A stretch of 64,000 nt of DNA from contig OX387183.1 in NCBI GenBank assembly GCA_947561395.2, positions 58,015,915 to 58,079,914 of the forward strand, given 5' to 3'. This DNA comes from Buxus sempervirens (Eukaryota; Streptophyta; Magnoliopsida; Buxales; Buxaceae). The notes beneath the pieces were generated by a model. It was not told the DNA's origin. It did no database searches and saw only the letters and a program-made list of their open reading frames with translations. Shown piece by piece: positions 10,694-22,271 of this stretch. The first letter of the stretch is position 1. Each line of letters begins with the position of its first letter. Made by a program: the position numbers and the translations under genes.

Positions 10694-12721
10694 TCAACGG
10701 CCTTGAGAGATAACAGAGTTTGCAACGGACGATAATCCAGTCGTTTCCTTATCCTGAGAAGAAGGAATCGAAATAGGGAAATCTTCGTTGCATTCAACGT
10801 GCCCAAATGTCAGGCCACGGTCATCCATAGCAAGGGATGACAACTCCGGTAGAGGTATATCTCCATCCAGATACTGCACCACTTGTCGCATGCTTGGCCT
10901 GGCTGTGGGAAGTGAGTGAGAGCATAGCAATCCTAGCTCCAATACCAACCTCATCTCCTCTCTTACGTAATCTGTACCCAAGTTGGGGTCGCTTGTCTCC
11001 AGGATCGAACCTCTTTTCCAACATAAAAACACCCAATCCACTAAATTTATCGGATCCCCGGATGCAAACACTCGTGGATCTATGGGTCTCCTCCCACAAG
11101 CAACCTCTAGAAGAAGCGCCCCAAAAGAAAACACATCAGCGCTTGTCGTTGCCTTACCTGTTCTCGTTAGCTCCGGCGCCATATAACCCAGCGTTCCTAC
11201 CACGCGGGTTGTCTGAGGATTGCTTCCGTGATCATATAATTTTGCCAGCCCAAAATCTCCCAATCTACCATTACGATCACCATCTAATAAGACATTACTC
11301 GCCTTCACGTCTCTGTGAACCACAACCTGTTCCCATTCTTCGTGTAGATAGAGCAGGCCCGATGCTACACCTTTGATGATTTGAAATCTTTGACTCCAAT
11401 TCAGTGTGGCCTCTGGATGATAAAATAGGTACTTGTCTAGGCTTCCATTGGGCATGAATTCATATACCAAAAGAAGTTCTCCCTTACGTCGACAGTAGCC
11501 TAGAAGTTGTACCAAGTTCCGGTGCCGAAGCCGGCCAACGCTCACAATCTCTGCAATAAACTCCTTGATTCCTTGCCTTGATTCATGGGAAACTCTCTTC
11601 ACTGCAACTTCAACTTTGGACGTGGGTAGCTTACCTCTGTAAACCCTACCAAACCCACCAATTCCAAGGAGTTCCTTTTCACCGAACCCTTTTGTTGCAA
11701 CGTAGAGATCTTTATATTTATACCTGTGAGTCCCATAGACTAACTCCCAATCTTCAAGCACTTCTGCAAACTTTCTCTTCCTCCTTACTATAAAAAAGAC
11801 GCCGGAGAGGGTAGTAAGTAGAAAAGCGGTAGCAATCATCGGCAACCCAATTGTCATCATCTTGGGTTTCTTTTTACGCCCTCTTCGAGGAAGCTTTGGA
11901 AGCTGTGACAGATCAAGTGGTTGAGCTTTTCCATTCATCTTGAAACTCCAGCCCAGAACATAATGAGATGCTTGCATTGAATATCCAGTGGACGCGGAGA
12001 AGCCCACATACATGAGTTCAAACATGATTGCCGAAAGATCAAAAGGCAAAGACATGAGCGGAATTCTAGGTTTAGGCACATTAAGTGGAGCCAAGGTCAC
12101 ATTGAGTTGCTTATCTACACCGTCGTACTCTACCCAAACTTGAATTGGCTGCCCACTTTTGATGCTTAGATTCTTGAACTTGCCACTGGCAGTGGTAAAG
12201 AAACCAGCTGAAGCAGATTTTTTCGACTTTACGCCATTGATGTCGATGCCGACGTGGTTATCATCTATGTCCTCGACTTCTACGTTCGTGTTTGTATCAA
12301 GCTCAATTGCAACAACATGGTTAGACGAGTTGCCGTTGTTGGTGCTATTGAATAGGCCAAGGTACTGGCTTGCTTGAGTTCGTGGGAGCTCTGATGAAGG
12401 TGAAATAACCAAGGCCATTCCATGACCGCTTAGCTGTGCAAACTCGGAGACGATTGCGAAGACAAAAGTCGAAGAAAAGGAGAAAGCGTTTCCATTGGAG
12501 GAGTTATTGAAGGGAACTCGATGAGGGTAGAAGGCTTGGCCCTTCTGCTGCCTGGTTTCGTTGGTTAGCATGAGGAGACCATTGTCCGTGATATCGGCTA
12601 TACCATCCAGGCTCAGATTACCAACTCGGAAGCCATTGTAGGTGAAACCTTCATCTTTGGACACTGTAAATCTTACAAGGAGGACCAGAAAAAAAATAAC
12701 AAAATTGAAGGGAAACATCAT
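10694..12721 (-). CDS. L-type lectin-domain receptor kinase (LecRK, clade IV-like), intact
   Basis: A single-exon frame of 675 residues, the usual LecRK size. A signal peptide (1-20) is followed by a legume-lectin domain (about 24-262, with IELDT 139-143 and [10 protein letters not shown] from 153, the metal-binding region). Then come one transmembrane helix (about 289-312), a basic stop-transfer RRKRK, and a Ser/Thr kinase domain. The kinase has P-loop GIGGFGRVY (353-361), ATP-binding K375, HRD 469-471, DFG 489-491 and APE 515-517, so all key catalytic residues are present (RD-type). The C-terminal tail ends VISQGR, as in LecRK-IV proteins. The product should sit in the plasma membrane with the lectin outside, sensing carbohydrate, nucleotide or hydrophobic ligands in defence or hormone responses (family knowledge). 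It is the intact relative of the broken copies at 21197-21719 and 28651-28755, whose flanks also match. The start at 12721 gives a proper signal peptide; the next Met is directly adjacent. Confidence 0.95.
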   Translation of the reverse strand: MMFPFNFVIFFLVLLVRFTVSKDEGFTYNGFRVGNLSLDGIADITDNGLLMLTNETRQQKGQAFYPHRVPFNNSSNGNAFSFSSTFVFAIVSEFAQLSGHGMALVISPSSELPRTQASQYLGLFNSTNNGNSSNHVVAIELDTNTNVEVEDIDDNHVGIDINGVKSKKSASAGFFTTASGKFKNLSIKSGQPIQVWVEYDGVDKQLNVTLAPLNVPKPRIPLMSLPFDLSAIMFELMYVGFSASTGYSMQASHYVLGWSFKMNGKAQPLDLSQLPKLPRRGRKKKPKMMTIGLPMIATAFLLTTLSGVFFIVRRKRKFAEVLEDWELVYGTHRYKYKDLYVATKGFGEKELLGIGGFGRVYRGKLPTSKVEVAVKRVSHESRQGIKEFIAEIVSVGRLRHRNLVQLLGYCRRKGELLLVYEFMPNGSLDKYLFYHPEATLNWSQRFQIIKGVASGLLYLHEEWEQVVVHRDVKASNVLLDGDRNGRLGDFGLAKLYDHGSNPQTTRVVGTLGYMAPELTRTGKATTSADVFSFGALLLEVACGRRPIDPRVFASGDPINLVDWVFLCWKRGSILETSDPNLGTDYVREEMRLVLELGLLCSHSLPTARPSMRQVVQYLDGDIPLPELSSLAMDDRGLTFGHVECNEDFPISIPSSQDKETTGLSSVANSVISQGR

Positions 12722-13112
12722 ACAGGCCTTCCCTAAACTTCCCAGTTTAACGGCTTCTATGTGCAGTTATAACCTTCTATTCTCCTTGTAATATAAAGGA
12801 TGAGGATGATGGTCCCGCTCACTCTCACATCTCAACCGTCAACGTGGCGAAACGAGCAACAGGTTGCGTAACAGGACTACCAGCTATATATGGGTCAAGG
12901 GGAATCGAAAATGAATTCAACGAAAGGGATGGTTCTAAAATGAGGTCGCGACTGAACGGAAGACTTGTCGTTCCCACTAATCAGGGTGACGGGCCTTATC
13001 GTCAATGCCCTGATGTCACGGGCAAATAACTTGTTGGTGCTTTGCCCATTACAGTGCCACGGTAGGCACCAATGCATGATCGGGTGCTAGTCGGAGATGG
13101 AGATCATTTTCA
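12722..13112. other. LecRK upstream region and breakpoint
   Basis: Upstream DNA of the 10694-12721 kinase. No other gene is seen. The junction to the duplicated block that begins near 13129 lies at its right edge. Confidence 0.5.
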
Positions 13113-13379
13113 TTACGTGCCAAGCGTAGTAGAGAAGGAGAAAGTATCAGCCTTGGATGAGCTCTTGAACCGTAGTGGATGTGGATAGAAGGCATGACCT
13201 TTCTGTTGCCTGGTATTGTTGGTAAGCATCAAGAGGCCAGTGGGTGTGACGTCGGCTGCACCGTCTAGGCTAAGGTTAAGATTAGCAGTAGTGCCGCGGA
13301 ATCCGTTGTAGATGAACTCAGGACTATTTGATGCAACAAAGCTGAGGAGCAGCAGCAATAACAGGAGGCTGGGAATCAT
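13113..13379 (-). pseudogene. LecRK 5' fragment (signal peptide and start of lectin domain)
   Basis: The first 83 or so codons match the LecRK pseudogene at 28878-30789 almost exactly: signal peptide of Leu/Ser, FIYNGF, the LTNNTRQQKGHAFYPH stretch, then FSFSTT. The frame then breaks off at a duplication boundary (about 13129) into unrelated sequence. The rest of the lectin domain and the whole kinase are missing. Confidence 0.88.
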
Positions 13380-15070
13380 GGCTCGGATCCGAAACTGTCA
13401 AGACTCAGCTTATCCCATTAAAAGTTTTATGCAAGAGGAGCCGAAAGAAATGGAATGGTAATATTTTCGTTACATTCATTTTTTATGAGAGATCCACCGT
13501 AGGTCTGGTAGCTGGAGAGGACAGAGTCTAAGATGAAACCGTGAGATGTACGTTGTATGCAGGGTCCTTTCCCGTGCGCGAGGTCAGCTTCTTGACCTCC
13601 TAGTTTGCTTCTGGTGGATCCCTAATCAGGACCCTTACGTAAACCCCTCTTCGAACACCTCCACGTGTCCTATACGACAAAAGTGACAAAAGTGATTGAC
13701 GAAACTACAGACAAAATTGGTGATGGGCATGGGTCCAACCCCATCCCTATGATCTGAAATCTTGTTTGTACAGGATGCGTGGAAGGATCCGAAGAGGGGT
13801 TCACGTAAGGGGTCCAGATTAGGGATCCACAGGAAGCAAATTGCCTCTTGTCATATCTCCATCTTCTGTTCTAAAATAAAAAAGGAAATATTTTTCCACC
13901 TTATCTCCATTGCCTATCTAGGGTTGCTTATATGACCGGCGGAAAACTGTCTCCACATTATCTCTATTGCCTCACTTATATGGCCGGCGCGGCAAGGCAT
14001 GAGCACATTTAGCCCATGCCTGGCAAGCCGCAGACCGGGCACATAACCCAATATTCCAAGCACAGCCCAGCCCGTGACACAGCTAAGGTTCGGTCGTGGC
14101 ACGCAGGCTAGCAACCATCCACAGGCTGCATAATAAATTTATTATAAAAAAATTCAGAAAAATAGAAATAAATAAATAAATAACACAGAAAATTTTAAAA
14201 AAATAAATTTATTATTCACACATTTCTTACATATATTGGGATACAATTTCCTCAAAAATTGTAAAAAAAATTAAAAAAAAAAACCCCTTCTTTCTAATGC
14301 AAGCCCCCGAACCAGCAAGGTATGGCACGCTAAAAAAATAGTAAAAAAACCCATTCTTTTTAATGCAAGTCCTTCCAAGCAGCAAGGTATGGCATGCTAT
14401 GTCGCCTGCATGTGTGCCAACCTGGCCCGACAAGCAACCCTATCGCTTCATACTACATTTATGTAGCTTTTAGGAACTTGAAAACATGCCTCATTCCTCA
14501 CCGAGGCTAAGGTTGTAAAATGGTTGGATTGGGAACCTTATCCATTAACATTCAAATTTTGAATCTTAATAAGTTTTAGGATATTCGACTCAAATTAAAT
14601 ATCTGACAGATTCAAATCAAGTTAATCCACGATAATAAATCCGATTAAATAGGTTTATTCTTGCCCTAAATGTATTATATAATAAGTTAATTTTTATATT
14701 TATGCCTCAACAAAATCAAATGTAATGATTCTAACCCTAAAGGATTTCTATTGCCAATATATACCCATGCAAAAAGATCTAAAAAGTTTAAAAATATAAA
14801 ATAATCACAAAATACGCGGTTGGATCTTTATGAGGTCGGGTGCATGTGAATTCATGTTCGAGTCCAAATATAATCGAGTCCGAATAATCAGATCCGTATT
14901 CAAACCATCGGATTTAAGACTAGTTCTACCATAAAACGCACCGGAGGAAACACGTTCTTTCAAACTCAGTCCTAATACTTTAGGCAAACAAACATAATGC
15001 TTTGGGCCTAAGCAGGGTGCATGTCTTTGTCATCGCTATTGCTTGCTGTGGAACATAGTGAACATGCAAC
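13129..15070. repeat. Segmental duplication, copy 1 (partner 30536-32483)
   Basis: Nearly 2 kb is shared with 30536-32483. It covers the LecRK 5' end, its upstream region with repeated GGATCC-rich and GCAAGGTATGGCA-type stretches, and the start of the inhibitor-upstream block (14860-15070). The match stops at CATGCAAC (about 15070), before the inhibitor promoter. The remaining inhibitor gene is not found here. Confidence 0.88.
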
Positions 15071-15584
15071 ATTGTAATAACCAAGAATTTTCATAAGGGT
15101 AGTTTCATCCTTTTCTATTTATTTTGAGTGACTAAATTATCAATTAAACAATTCACTAGTTCTAAAAATTTAATGGAATATAATTTAGCTTTAATTTGAA
15201 TTTAAATAACATTTTTATAGCTTATTAAATAGAAAATGGGTTTTCTTGTTATTATACTTAATTAAGGGGACTCAATTCATGTAATACTATGAGAAATAGG
15301 GTGAGTAAGCATAATTTAAAAATGGGGAATAAATATAATACGAAAATTAGGACAATTCTCATTTTATATGTTTAAAAAAAAGGGTATTAATTTAAAGTGG
15401 GATTAGTAAACCCTATTAACTAGGTATAAATAGGATCTGTGAAGTTAGGAGGATGTCAAAACCCTAGGAGAAGGCTTTGACAACTAGGAGAGTAAGTTTT
15501 GGATTTAGGAAGCTAAAAGCAAAGGCTATGGAGATTTGAAAAGATGGATTAGCAACGGTTCAGGTAGGTAGATCTAAATCCTTT
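15071..15584. other. Unassigned AT-rich segment
   Basis: It begins TTGTAATAACCAAG at the duplication break and could be the edge of another LTR element. I could not find a matching right end. No coding frame. Confidence 0.4.
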
Positions 15585-17168
15585 TGTGCGCACCTGAACC
15601 TGGCCTAGATCGCACACCGGGCGTACCTTTTGGTGCGTGCCTCGGGACATTCGGAGTCGCCACTGCCTGAGAGTGCAGGCAGACACAGTTTTGCCCTAAT
15701 CGGGTCTAAGTCTAGTCTGCGGCTTTTCAGAGTTCTAGCTAAGTCCTCGGTTACGGTCCGGGGAAGTCCTAAAGACACCCCGGTCCGCCCCGTCGGTTTG
15801 ACGGGTCCCTCGGGTCTCCCTGGTTTCTGAGTCAATTTCACCCTTCCTAGACCAGCATGCTATCTTGTTAAGTCAGGCAGGGCCCCCTGAAGGTGTGGGT
15901 CCCTTTTATTTGATTTTATCTTTTTATCTATCTACATGAAGTGGGTCGGACCCGGGTCCCGTTGGAAGACCCGTGGGTTGCCACGGTTGGGCCTTAGGCC
16001 CAGTTGGGTTATTGGGTAACCCATTTGGTTATTTTATTAAGTTTTATATATTTATAACTTTAGTTTGGGCTTAGTGGGCTTGGAATGGGCCCATTAGCCA
16101 AAGTCTAGTGGCCTGGGCCCGTTTTATTGAAAACGGGCCTGGTATGGGCCGGTCTAAATGTGGGCCCTCAAGTGGGCCCAAGGGAATCTTGATGGGCCCG
16201 TATGGGCCCAAAGTCAAAAATGGGCTTAAGAAAGCCCAAAAATGGTTAAGGGGATGGTTCAGGCCGGTTTAGACCGGAATTGGTCCAACCGAACCAAGAA
16301 ATTACACTTTTACATCATTTTTACATTTCGCCCGTATTTGCTTTACGGTCCGGCTTGCCCGTGAAAGGATTCCGGTCCCTTTTGCCCGTGAAGTAAACAC
16401 GGTCCAGGCTGGACCGGCCTGAGTTTACGGGCACGACTCAACTTGCATGTTTGCTGCTGATTCTTTCTGGGATCATTCCGGCGGCTTTCTCAGGTACTCT
16501 GGTGACTTCAGTAACGATCTCAGGTCATTCAAAATGTTTCATATTCCCCATTTGGCCTAAATGGCCATTTTCAGGGGGAAGTAGGGGGTAGTCACAGGGG
16601 TGATTTTAGCAGCAAAAGGTGGTCTAAAACTTCTTCTTCATCCAGGCATAAAAAAGGCTTTGATTAGCTTATTCAAGAGTCCTTTTAAGCCTTTATCTTC
16701 CCACCAATCTCTCTTTTATTTTCATATAACTTCCTTCTTTATTTTAACTTCCCATAACTTAGAAAACAGCAAATTGATTAGTAGCACTAAAATCAAAATA
16801 TCCAAAAGAAGCTTAAAAAAGACATTAAAAATGATAATCACATTAGGAAAAGGGGATATACTCACAATATGACTACTCAATAATGGTGATTCCTCCGGCA
16901 AATTCGGCAGCGCTTCCGCGTCCTCCAAGGTTTGCTAGGATGAATTGGGAAGGGCTTCACTAAGGTGGATGGGTTTAAGACCAAACTAAAGAGAATATGG
17001 GCATGGCTTTGAGGTAGTTTTAGAAATGTAAGGGTAATTTGGGAATTAAAATAGGTTTAGGTTAAGGGTGATGGTGGTTGGACAGCATTTGGTCGTGGGG
17101 AGCTCCAAGAGGGAGAGGGTCATGGCCAGGGAGAGAGGACTTGTTCCAATGAAGGGGGGTGGCCTCTC

Positions 17169-17176
17169 TATTTATA
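17169..17176 (-). promoter_or_regulatory. TATA box of the solo LTR
   Basis: TATAAATA on the minus strand, in the same local context (CTATAAATAGA) as in the other minus-strand LTRs of this window. Confidence 0.5.
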
Positions 17177-17184
17177 GGCAAAAA

Positions 17185-17382
17185 TCCCATGCCCGTATTT
17201 GATCTACGGGCGTGCCTTGCCCGTAATTCAAATACGGGCGAAAAATGAATATTTGCAATTATCGCAGATTCGGCCGTACGGGACGCGTGTTCCGCCGTAC
17301 GGCGACGCGTGTCTTGCTTCTAGAAGCGTGCCCGTATTTAAAATACGGGCATGCCCTGCCCGTAATGTAAATACGGTCCCGC
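17185..17382. repeat. CCCGTATTT..AAATACGGG palindrome array in the LTR promoter
   Basis: Repeated pairs such as GCCCGTATTT...TACGGGC and CCCGTAATTCAAATACGGGC occur near 17190, 17215, 17330 and 17360. They are placed just upstream of the LTR TATA box on the minus strand. Looser relatives occur at 16325-16440. Confidence 0.6.
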
Positions 17383-17945
17383 ACGTTTTAAAAATGTGTG
17401 GATTTCAAATCTTTATTCATTTTGGCTTTTTGCAGGATTCTTATCCGATTTTTACGATTATTTTATTAAAAAGCGAGATTCTCTTCATTAAAATATTATT
17501 GAACACATTTATCTTATTTATTTTATTGGTTTGTTCCATTTTTGCTGCCTTTTTTGCCACATGGGCAGTTTTTCTGAAACTTCAACTGCTCATAACTTCT
17601 TCGTCCGGTGTCCGATTTCAACAAACTTAATGTCGTTGGAATCAGCTCGGAACCACCTATCCATTGGGATCAAGTTTGGCAGTCGAATTGGGGTCGACCA
17701 AAAAGTCAACTTTTCGCTCCCCAAAAGTTTGACCAGCTCATATCTTTTCCATCTGGACTCCGATTCCAGCAAATTCAGTTGCGTTGGAATCGTGTCGAAA
17801 TGCTCTTTTCAATGAGATGAAGTTTGATGGCCAAATTTACTTGAATCAAAAAGTCAATTTTTTGACCCCCTCAGGGTTTGACTTTCAATTTGACTTTTCA
17901 TTTTTCTCTATTTTGGAGGTGCAAAAATCAGGTGCTAACACCTTT

Positions 17946-18653
17946 TTCCAACGAAAATTTCAAGTTATAGAATAAAATATTCACAACATGACATTCTTCA
18001 CATCTTTACTTCGTGTGGATACCTAGATGATGAGATTCGGTTAATTGATTTGTATTACTATTTTCTATTTATTTGTGTCACTTATAGAGATGCTTGATGC
18101 AGAAATAAATTCATTGATTAGATCGTCACTATTAATTGATACATCATAGACAATAAAACCCTGTTCTCTTTCTATTGGATTGATTTCATATTTTGGTGTT
18201 GCTGCATATTCTACTTCTGATTTAATTTATCGTAGATTCATATTACTCTCAACCTGTAATTTCTTAGCAACCATGAGTACCTAGAAGATATTATGAATTG
18301 CCTATAGATATTTCTGGTTTTTGCCAACTACTGCCATTGAGATTTGGGTGTCATTGGGTTCTAAAATGGAGATCTGTTTCCTTTCTATTTTTTGGAAATT
18401 TTCTTGAGAAGCTACTGTTATATGCAGAATATGTAATGACTATGAAATCGTGTAGTCCGTTGAGATCATAAGGTTTAATTTCGTGTGGTTAGTGAGGACC
18501 AATACACAGAAGATTTACTGTAATTTTCAGAAGAGAGAGAGAGTCCACACAAGAGACTTGGGTTCTTAGGTTTTGAAATTTATAAAAGAAGGAGAAGGTG
18601 GGTTTGTTCGTATGATTGAGAGTGTATAAGTGAGCCAAATCAGATGAAAAGGG
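17946..18653. other. Unassigned AT-rich segment between two solo LTRs
   Basis: No convincing coding frame, repeat unit or RNA gene seen. Confidence 0.4.
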
Positions 18654-18658
18654 GACTG

Positions 18659-21055
18659 TGTGAGACATGGAAATGTCATCTAGGATGACCTCCGATATCG
18701 TCACGCAGGGATCGATAAATGTAAGAGTCGCCACCATCCATCTTAAGGTGTGAATGGTCACCAAATGCATCATGAAATCCAAATAGAGCCAAAGTAGCTC
18801 TAATATATAGAAAAATCCAGAGATTGGGTAAGGGGAATTATTTATGAGCAGGGGAAGGTGTTAGGCACCCCCACTCATCCGTCTAAGACGGTTGCCACAT
18901 GCTTGCTTATGCTATAAATTGTTTGCTAATGAAATGGACAAAAAAGTACTTATAACAAGCACAATGTATGTGACCATTCCACATGAGAAGTCTAATGAGC
19001 TTAGACTCTCTTTGTGGATCCATCACCTCTAAAACTTCATGAGTGAAGGGAAATCCAAGTAAAAATGAAGAGAATCAAGTTAAGGCAAATCTGGAGAAAT
19101 TAGATCAAAAGAGCTTGAAAGCTTCGATTAACCATAACTTACTCAATTTAAATCCAAATCCAATGAAACCAAAGCCATTAGAAAACTGGTATATGGTAGA
19201 GTGTACATTAAAAATTTCAATTCAATCCAATTCAAGATAAGAGAGAAATCCACATATAAAATTTGCTGTTATAACTTGGAAAAAGTGTTAAGTAGGCATT
19301 TTCAAAATCCTATTCGTGGAGTTTGGCTCAATAAAATTCCATAAAAATTGGTATGGAGGAAGTATGTAATGCTCTCTTTCCAAAGAAAAAAACCTCACAC
19401 CAAACTCTATCCGGATGCGACTTGTGTGCTCTCTTGAATAGGCCTAAAAGACCACAGATTAGCTCTGGACTACGCCAGCGAGCACCTCTGAGTCAATCAA
19501 GCACACAGGCCTCAAATCAAATCAAAATCTGCTGAAACTAGCTGGAAATGAAAATAGACTTCTTAAGGAAAACTCAGAAACTGAAATCACTCAAAACGGA
19601 TTAAAATTGAGCAAATGGTGCACCATCAAAGCGGCAAGTTCAGCAATCTGGGCTGAACTGACTTACAAACTTTGAACAGATGGTGTCAAAAATTGGCTAC
19701 ATGAAAGTGGACGAAATTTTCCAGATATAATATAGGCATATCCATCTATCACATGTCTTTGGAATCACTCAAAAATTCATCCGGAGGATGAAGTTATAAG
19801 CATTCCAAGACAGGCCACAGATCTGCCCTGTTTTGAAGATTTTTGGATAAAACATGGAAACCAGTGCATGTGGATTCGACCAAAACCTTAAAAATCAACA
19901 AAAAAACCATCTCATGAAGTTCTAAGATTCATTTTAAGGCCAATGATCTCAGATTTTCCATATTGCATGGGAGATCCTGGATCTAGCCTATTCTTGCAAA
20001 AACAGTGAAAAGTGTGTGATGATGTGGAAAATACCTAACTAAGAGAAGATTTGAATCCCTTGCTATTGAGAGCATGGATTCCTGCATCTTCTCCAAGTTC
20101 AAAATAGATCAGATAAGCATTCAAAGGTTCAAAATAACCATACAGAATGCTTTTCATCATTTGTGGGTTCTAAGCCTAGAGGATCCATTCCACCTTCCTT
20201 TTCCCAAGGCTCTCTCTTCACATTTTACGGCTAGAGAGGATTCCTAGGTACTTTAGAAGGGGTTTGGGGTTGCAAAGATGCACAAAAGTGGCCTTACACT
20301 ACAGAAAGGTAGAAGATGAGAGAGTTATGTAAAGAGAATGCTGAAAATATAAAGAGCTTTACCTTTGGTAACTTGAATACTTGAGGCAGCAATCCAGCAG
20401 AGTTCTCCCTCTTCTTGCAGAGCTTCCAAGCTTCAAATTCTCAGCCATTTGCAAGAGGAGGACCCCTCTATTTATAGGCCAAGCCAAGGGTAGAAGAGTC
20501 CCAAGGGTAGGCCTAAAAGGCCTTCTAGATTATTCCAATTCTCCTCCAAGGCTTGAATTTGAGTAATTCAGCAAGTTTCGGAGGGTGAAATAGGGAGTTC
20601 AAGTCCCCAAGAGAGGTAATATGCGTAAATAAGGCTCGGAGATCGAGCCTTTTCGCAAATACACGAAACAGCCAAAACCGCATACACAGTACGGTTTCAA
20701 CACAACCGTCACTCAAAGTGCGGTTCATATACAAATTTAACCAAACCGCACATACAGGACGGTTCAATTCAGTTACGCTCGTCATGATTGCTGTCGACGT
20801 GGCTCAACGGCCGAAACTTCGCGAAGCCACGTGGCAGCTCACGCAACAAGCATGGATATCAACCGTGCTGTGTGTGCGGTTGCAACCGCACATACAAAGC
20901 GGTTGAGACCAAAATTATAAAAACCGTATACTCAGTACGGTTGGCACCGATTTTGAGAGTTTTTGAGTGTTTGATATATGTCAAGGCTCAAATAAGACTT
21001 TTAAAGTTTATTTGGAGTATTCTCTTATATAGAGGTGCAATTTGGGGTGTCTACA
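18659..21055 (-). mobile_element. Solo LTR, 2.4 kb, sister of 6370-9259
   Basis: It has the same termini, TGTGAGACATGG...GGGTGTCTACA, and is similar to 6370-9259 over most of its length, lacking about 0.4-0.5 kb near the right end. The flanks are GACTG (18654-18658) and AACTG (21056-21060), a 5-bp duplication with one change, suggesting some age. The TATA box complement is at 20469-20476, a CACGTG box at 20828-20833, and the ACCGCACATACA palindrome array at 20678-20942. Confidence 0.82.
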
Positions 21056-21196
21056 AACTGATAATTGGTGATATAGTCATGAAAAGAAAAACAAAATTAA
21101 GTTTGCAGAAAACGTAAGGAAGCAAAGAGAGGGAGAAGAGAAGAGAGAGATATAGAGAGATAGAGAGAGAATGAATAAAATAAAGGGGAGAGAGAC

Positions 21197-21719
21197 GAGA
21201 GAAGATAAATATAAACATCATATATTCATCATCCAGGAATCATTTTACATGCTCTATCTAGATGAGCATACAAGTGTCTTTTATAAGATCATCGGCCTTG
21301 AGAGATAAAGGAGTCTGCAACGGACGATAATCGAGTCTTCCATAGCAAGCGATGACAACTCCGGCAGAGGTACATCTCCATCCAGTTACTGCACCACTTG
21401 TCGCATGCTAGGCCTAGCTGTGGGAAGGGAGTGAAAGCATAGCAATCCTAGCTCCAATACCAACCTCATCTCCTCTCTTACGTAATCTGTACCCAAGTTG
21501 GGGTCGCTTGTCTCCAGGATCGAACCTCTTTTCCAACATAAAAACACCCAATCCACTAAATTTATCAGATCCCTGGATGCAGACACTCGCTGATCTATGG
21601 GTCTCCTCCCACAAGCAACCTCTAGAAGAAGCGCCCCAAACGAAAACACATCAGCTCTTGTCGTTGCCTTACCTGTTCTTGTTGGCTCCGGCGCCATATA
21701 ACCCAACGTTCCTACCACG
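21197..21719 (-). pseudogene. LecRK 3' half (kinase C-lobe and 3' flank), piece A of a split pseudogene
   Basis: It matches the 3' flank and kinase C-lobe of the intact LecRK at 10694-12721, from GTLGYMAPE back to the end. In-frame TAA at 21386-21388 replaces the Tyr codon after RQVVQ, and roughly 80-90 bp of the tail coding sequence is deleted. At 21719 the match stops at CCTACCACG, which is the target duplication of the Mutator-like element. The gene continues at 28651. Confidence 0.9.
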
Positions 21720-21820
21720 CGGATGGTGGACTGTACAGCTGCTATCTACAGCCTTATGTACAGACGAAATAGGATCCGGCCACCTGTCCCAAAACTTTGC
21801 AAGTGCTTAAACATGCGAAT
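21720..21820 (+). repeat. Left terminal inverted repeat of the MULE
   Basis: Pairs with 28550-28650. It is conserved through ...AAGTGCTTAAAC and then the two sides diverge. Confidence 0.9.
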
Positions 21821-21829
21821 CACGTTTAA

Positions 21830-22271
21830 TGGACGAGGGCGTTAAGCTTCCGTCCATTTCAAAATTTGAATTCAACCCACCTGTGGCCTGTCGCACAAAT
21901 AATCTGTCAGTACCTTTTCAATTCAACCAAAAAAAACAAAAACCGTCAGTAGACTCAGTACCTTTCCCTTTCTTCCAGATTTCTTCTCCCCCTTTCCCCT
22001 TTCTTCCCCCCATTTCTTCCTACAAGCTGGAGTTCGAAGAAGGCCACAAGTGGAAGGAGAAGGATCTGCCCAGAGACTACTGAACGAGGAGCTTTCCATT
22101 TCCACTAGCAGTTCCGCTTTTGTCGAATCAGCCTTTTGAATAGCTCCATAAATACAAGAGGACATTGAACATGGTGATATCAGTTACTTTATTACTTGGA
22201 TGCTCGCCATTTTAATTTGTTTGTTTGTTTTTTTCCCCCCTTATTTTCTTTTACGTTGTTGGAATCTGCAG
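21830..22271. other. MULE subterminal region
   Basis: Contains an open stretch (ISSYKLEFEEG...) with no family I recognise. Near 22125-22165 a decayed reading (ESAF, then IQEDI) loosely resembles the middle exon of UMP1 but has two stop codons. The resemblance is weak. Confidence 0.3.

Larger units (their letters stand above)
15585..17940 (-). mobile_element. Solo LTR, 2.36 kb, with target duplication CCTTT
   Basis: It starts TGTGCGCACC and ends GGTGCTAACA (TGT...ACA), flanked by CCTTT at 15580-15584 and 17941-17945. It is related to the solo LTR 25366-28458 in opposite orientation, most clearly around the GGTCCGGGGAAGTCC and GTGGGTCCC segments near 15755 and 15895. No retroviral-type ORF is inside. 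The TATA box (TATAAATA, complement at 17169-17176) and 5' end TGTTAGCACC give a minus-strand LTR. Confidence 0.83.

Noticed and set aside
10837-11376. Plus-strand open frame of 179 codons opposite the LecRK kinase domain
   Set aside because: It is the shadow of the conserved kinase coding sequence and has no family motif of its own. The same applies to 34512-34967 and 34559-35020.
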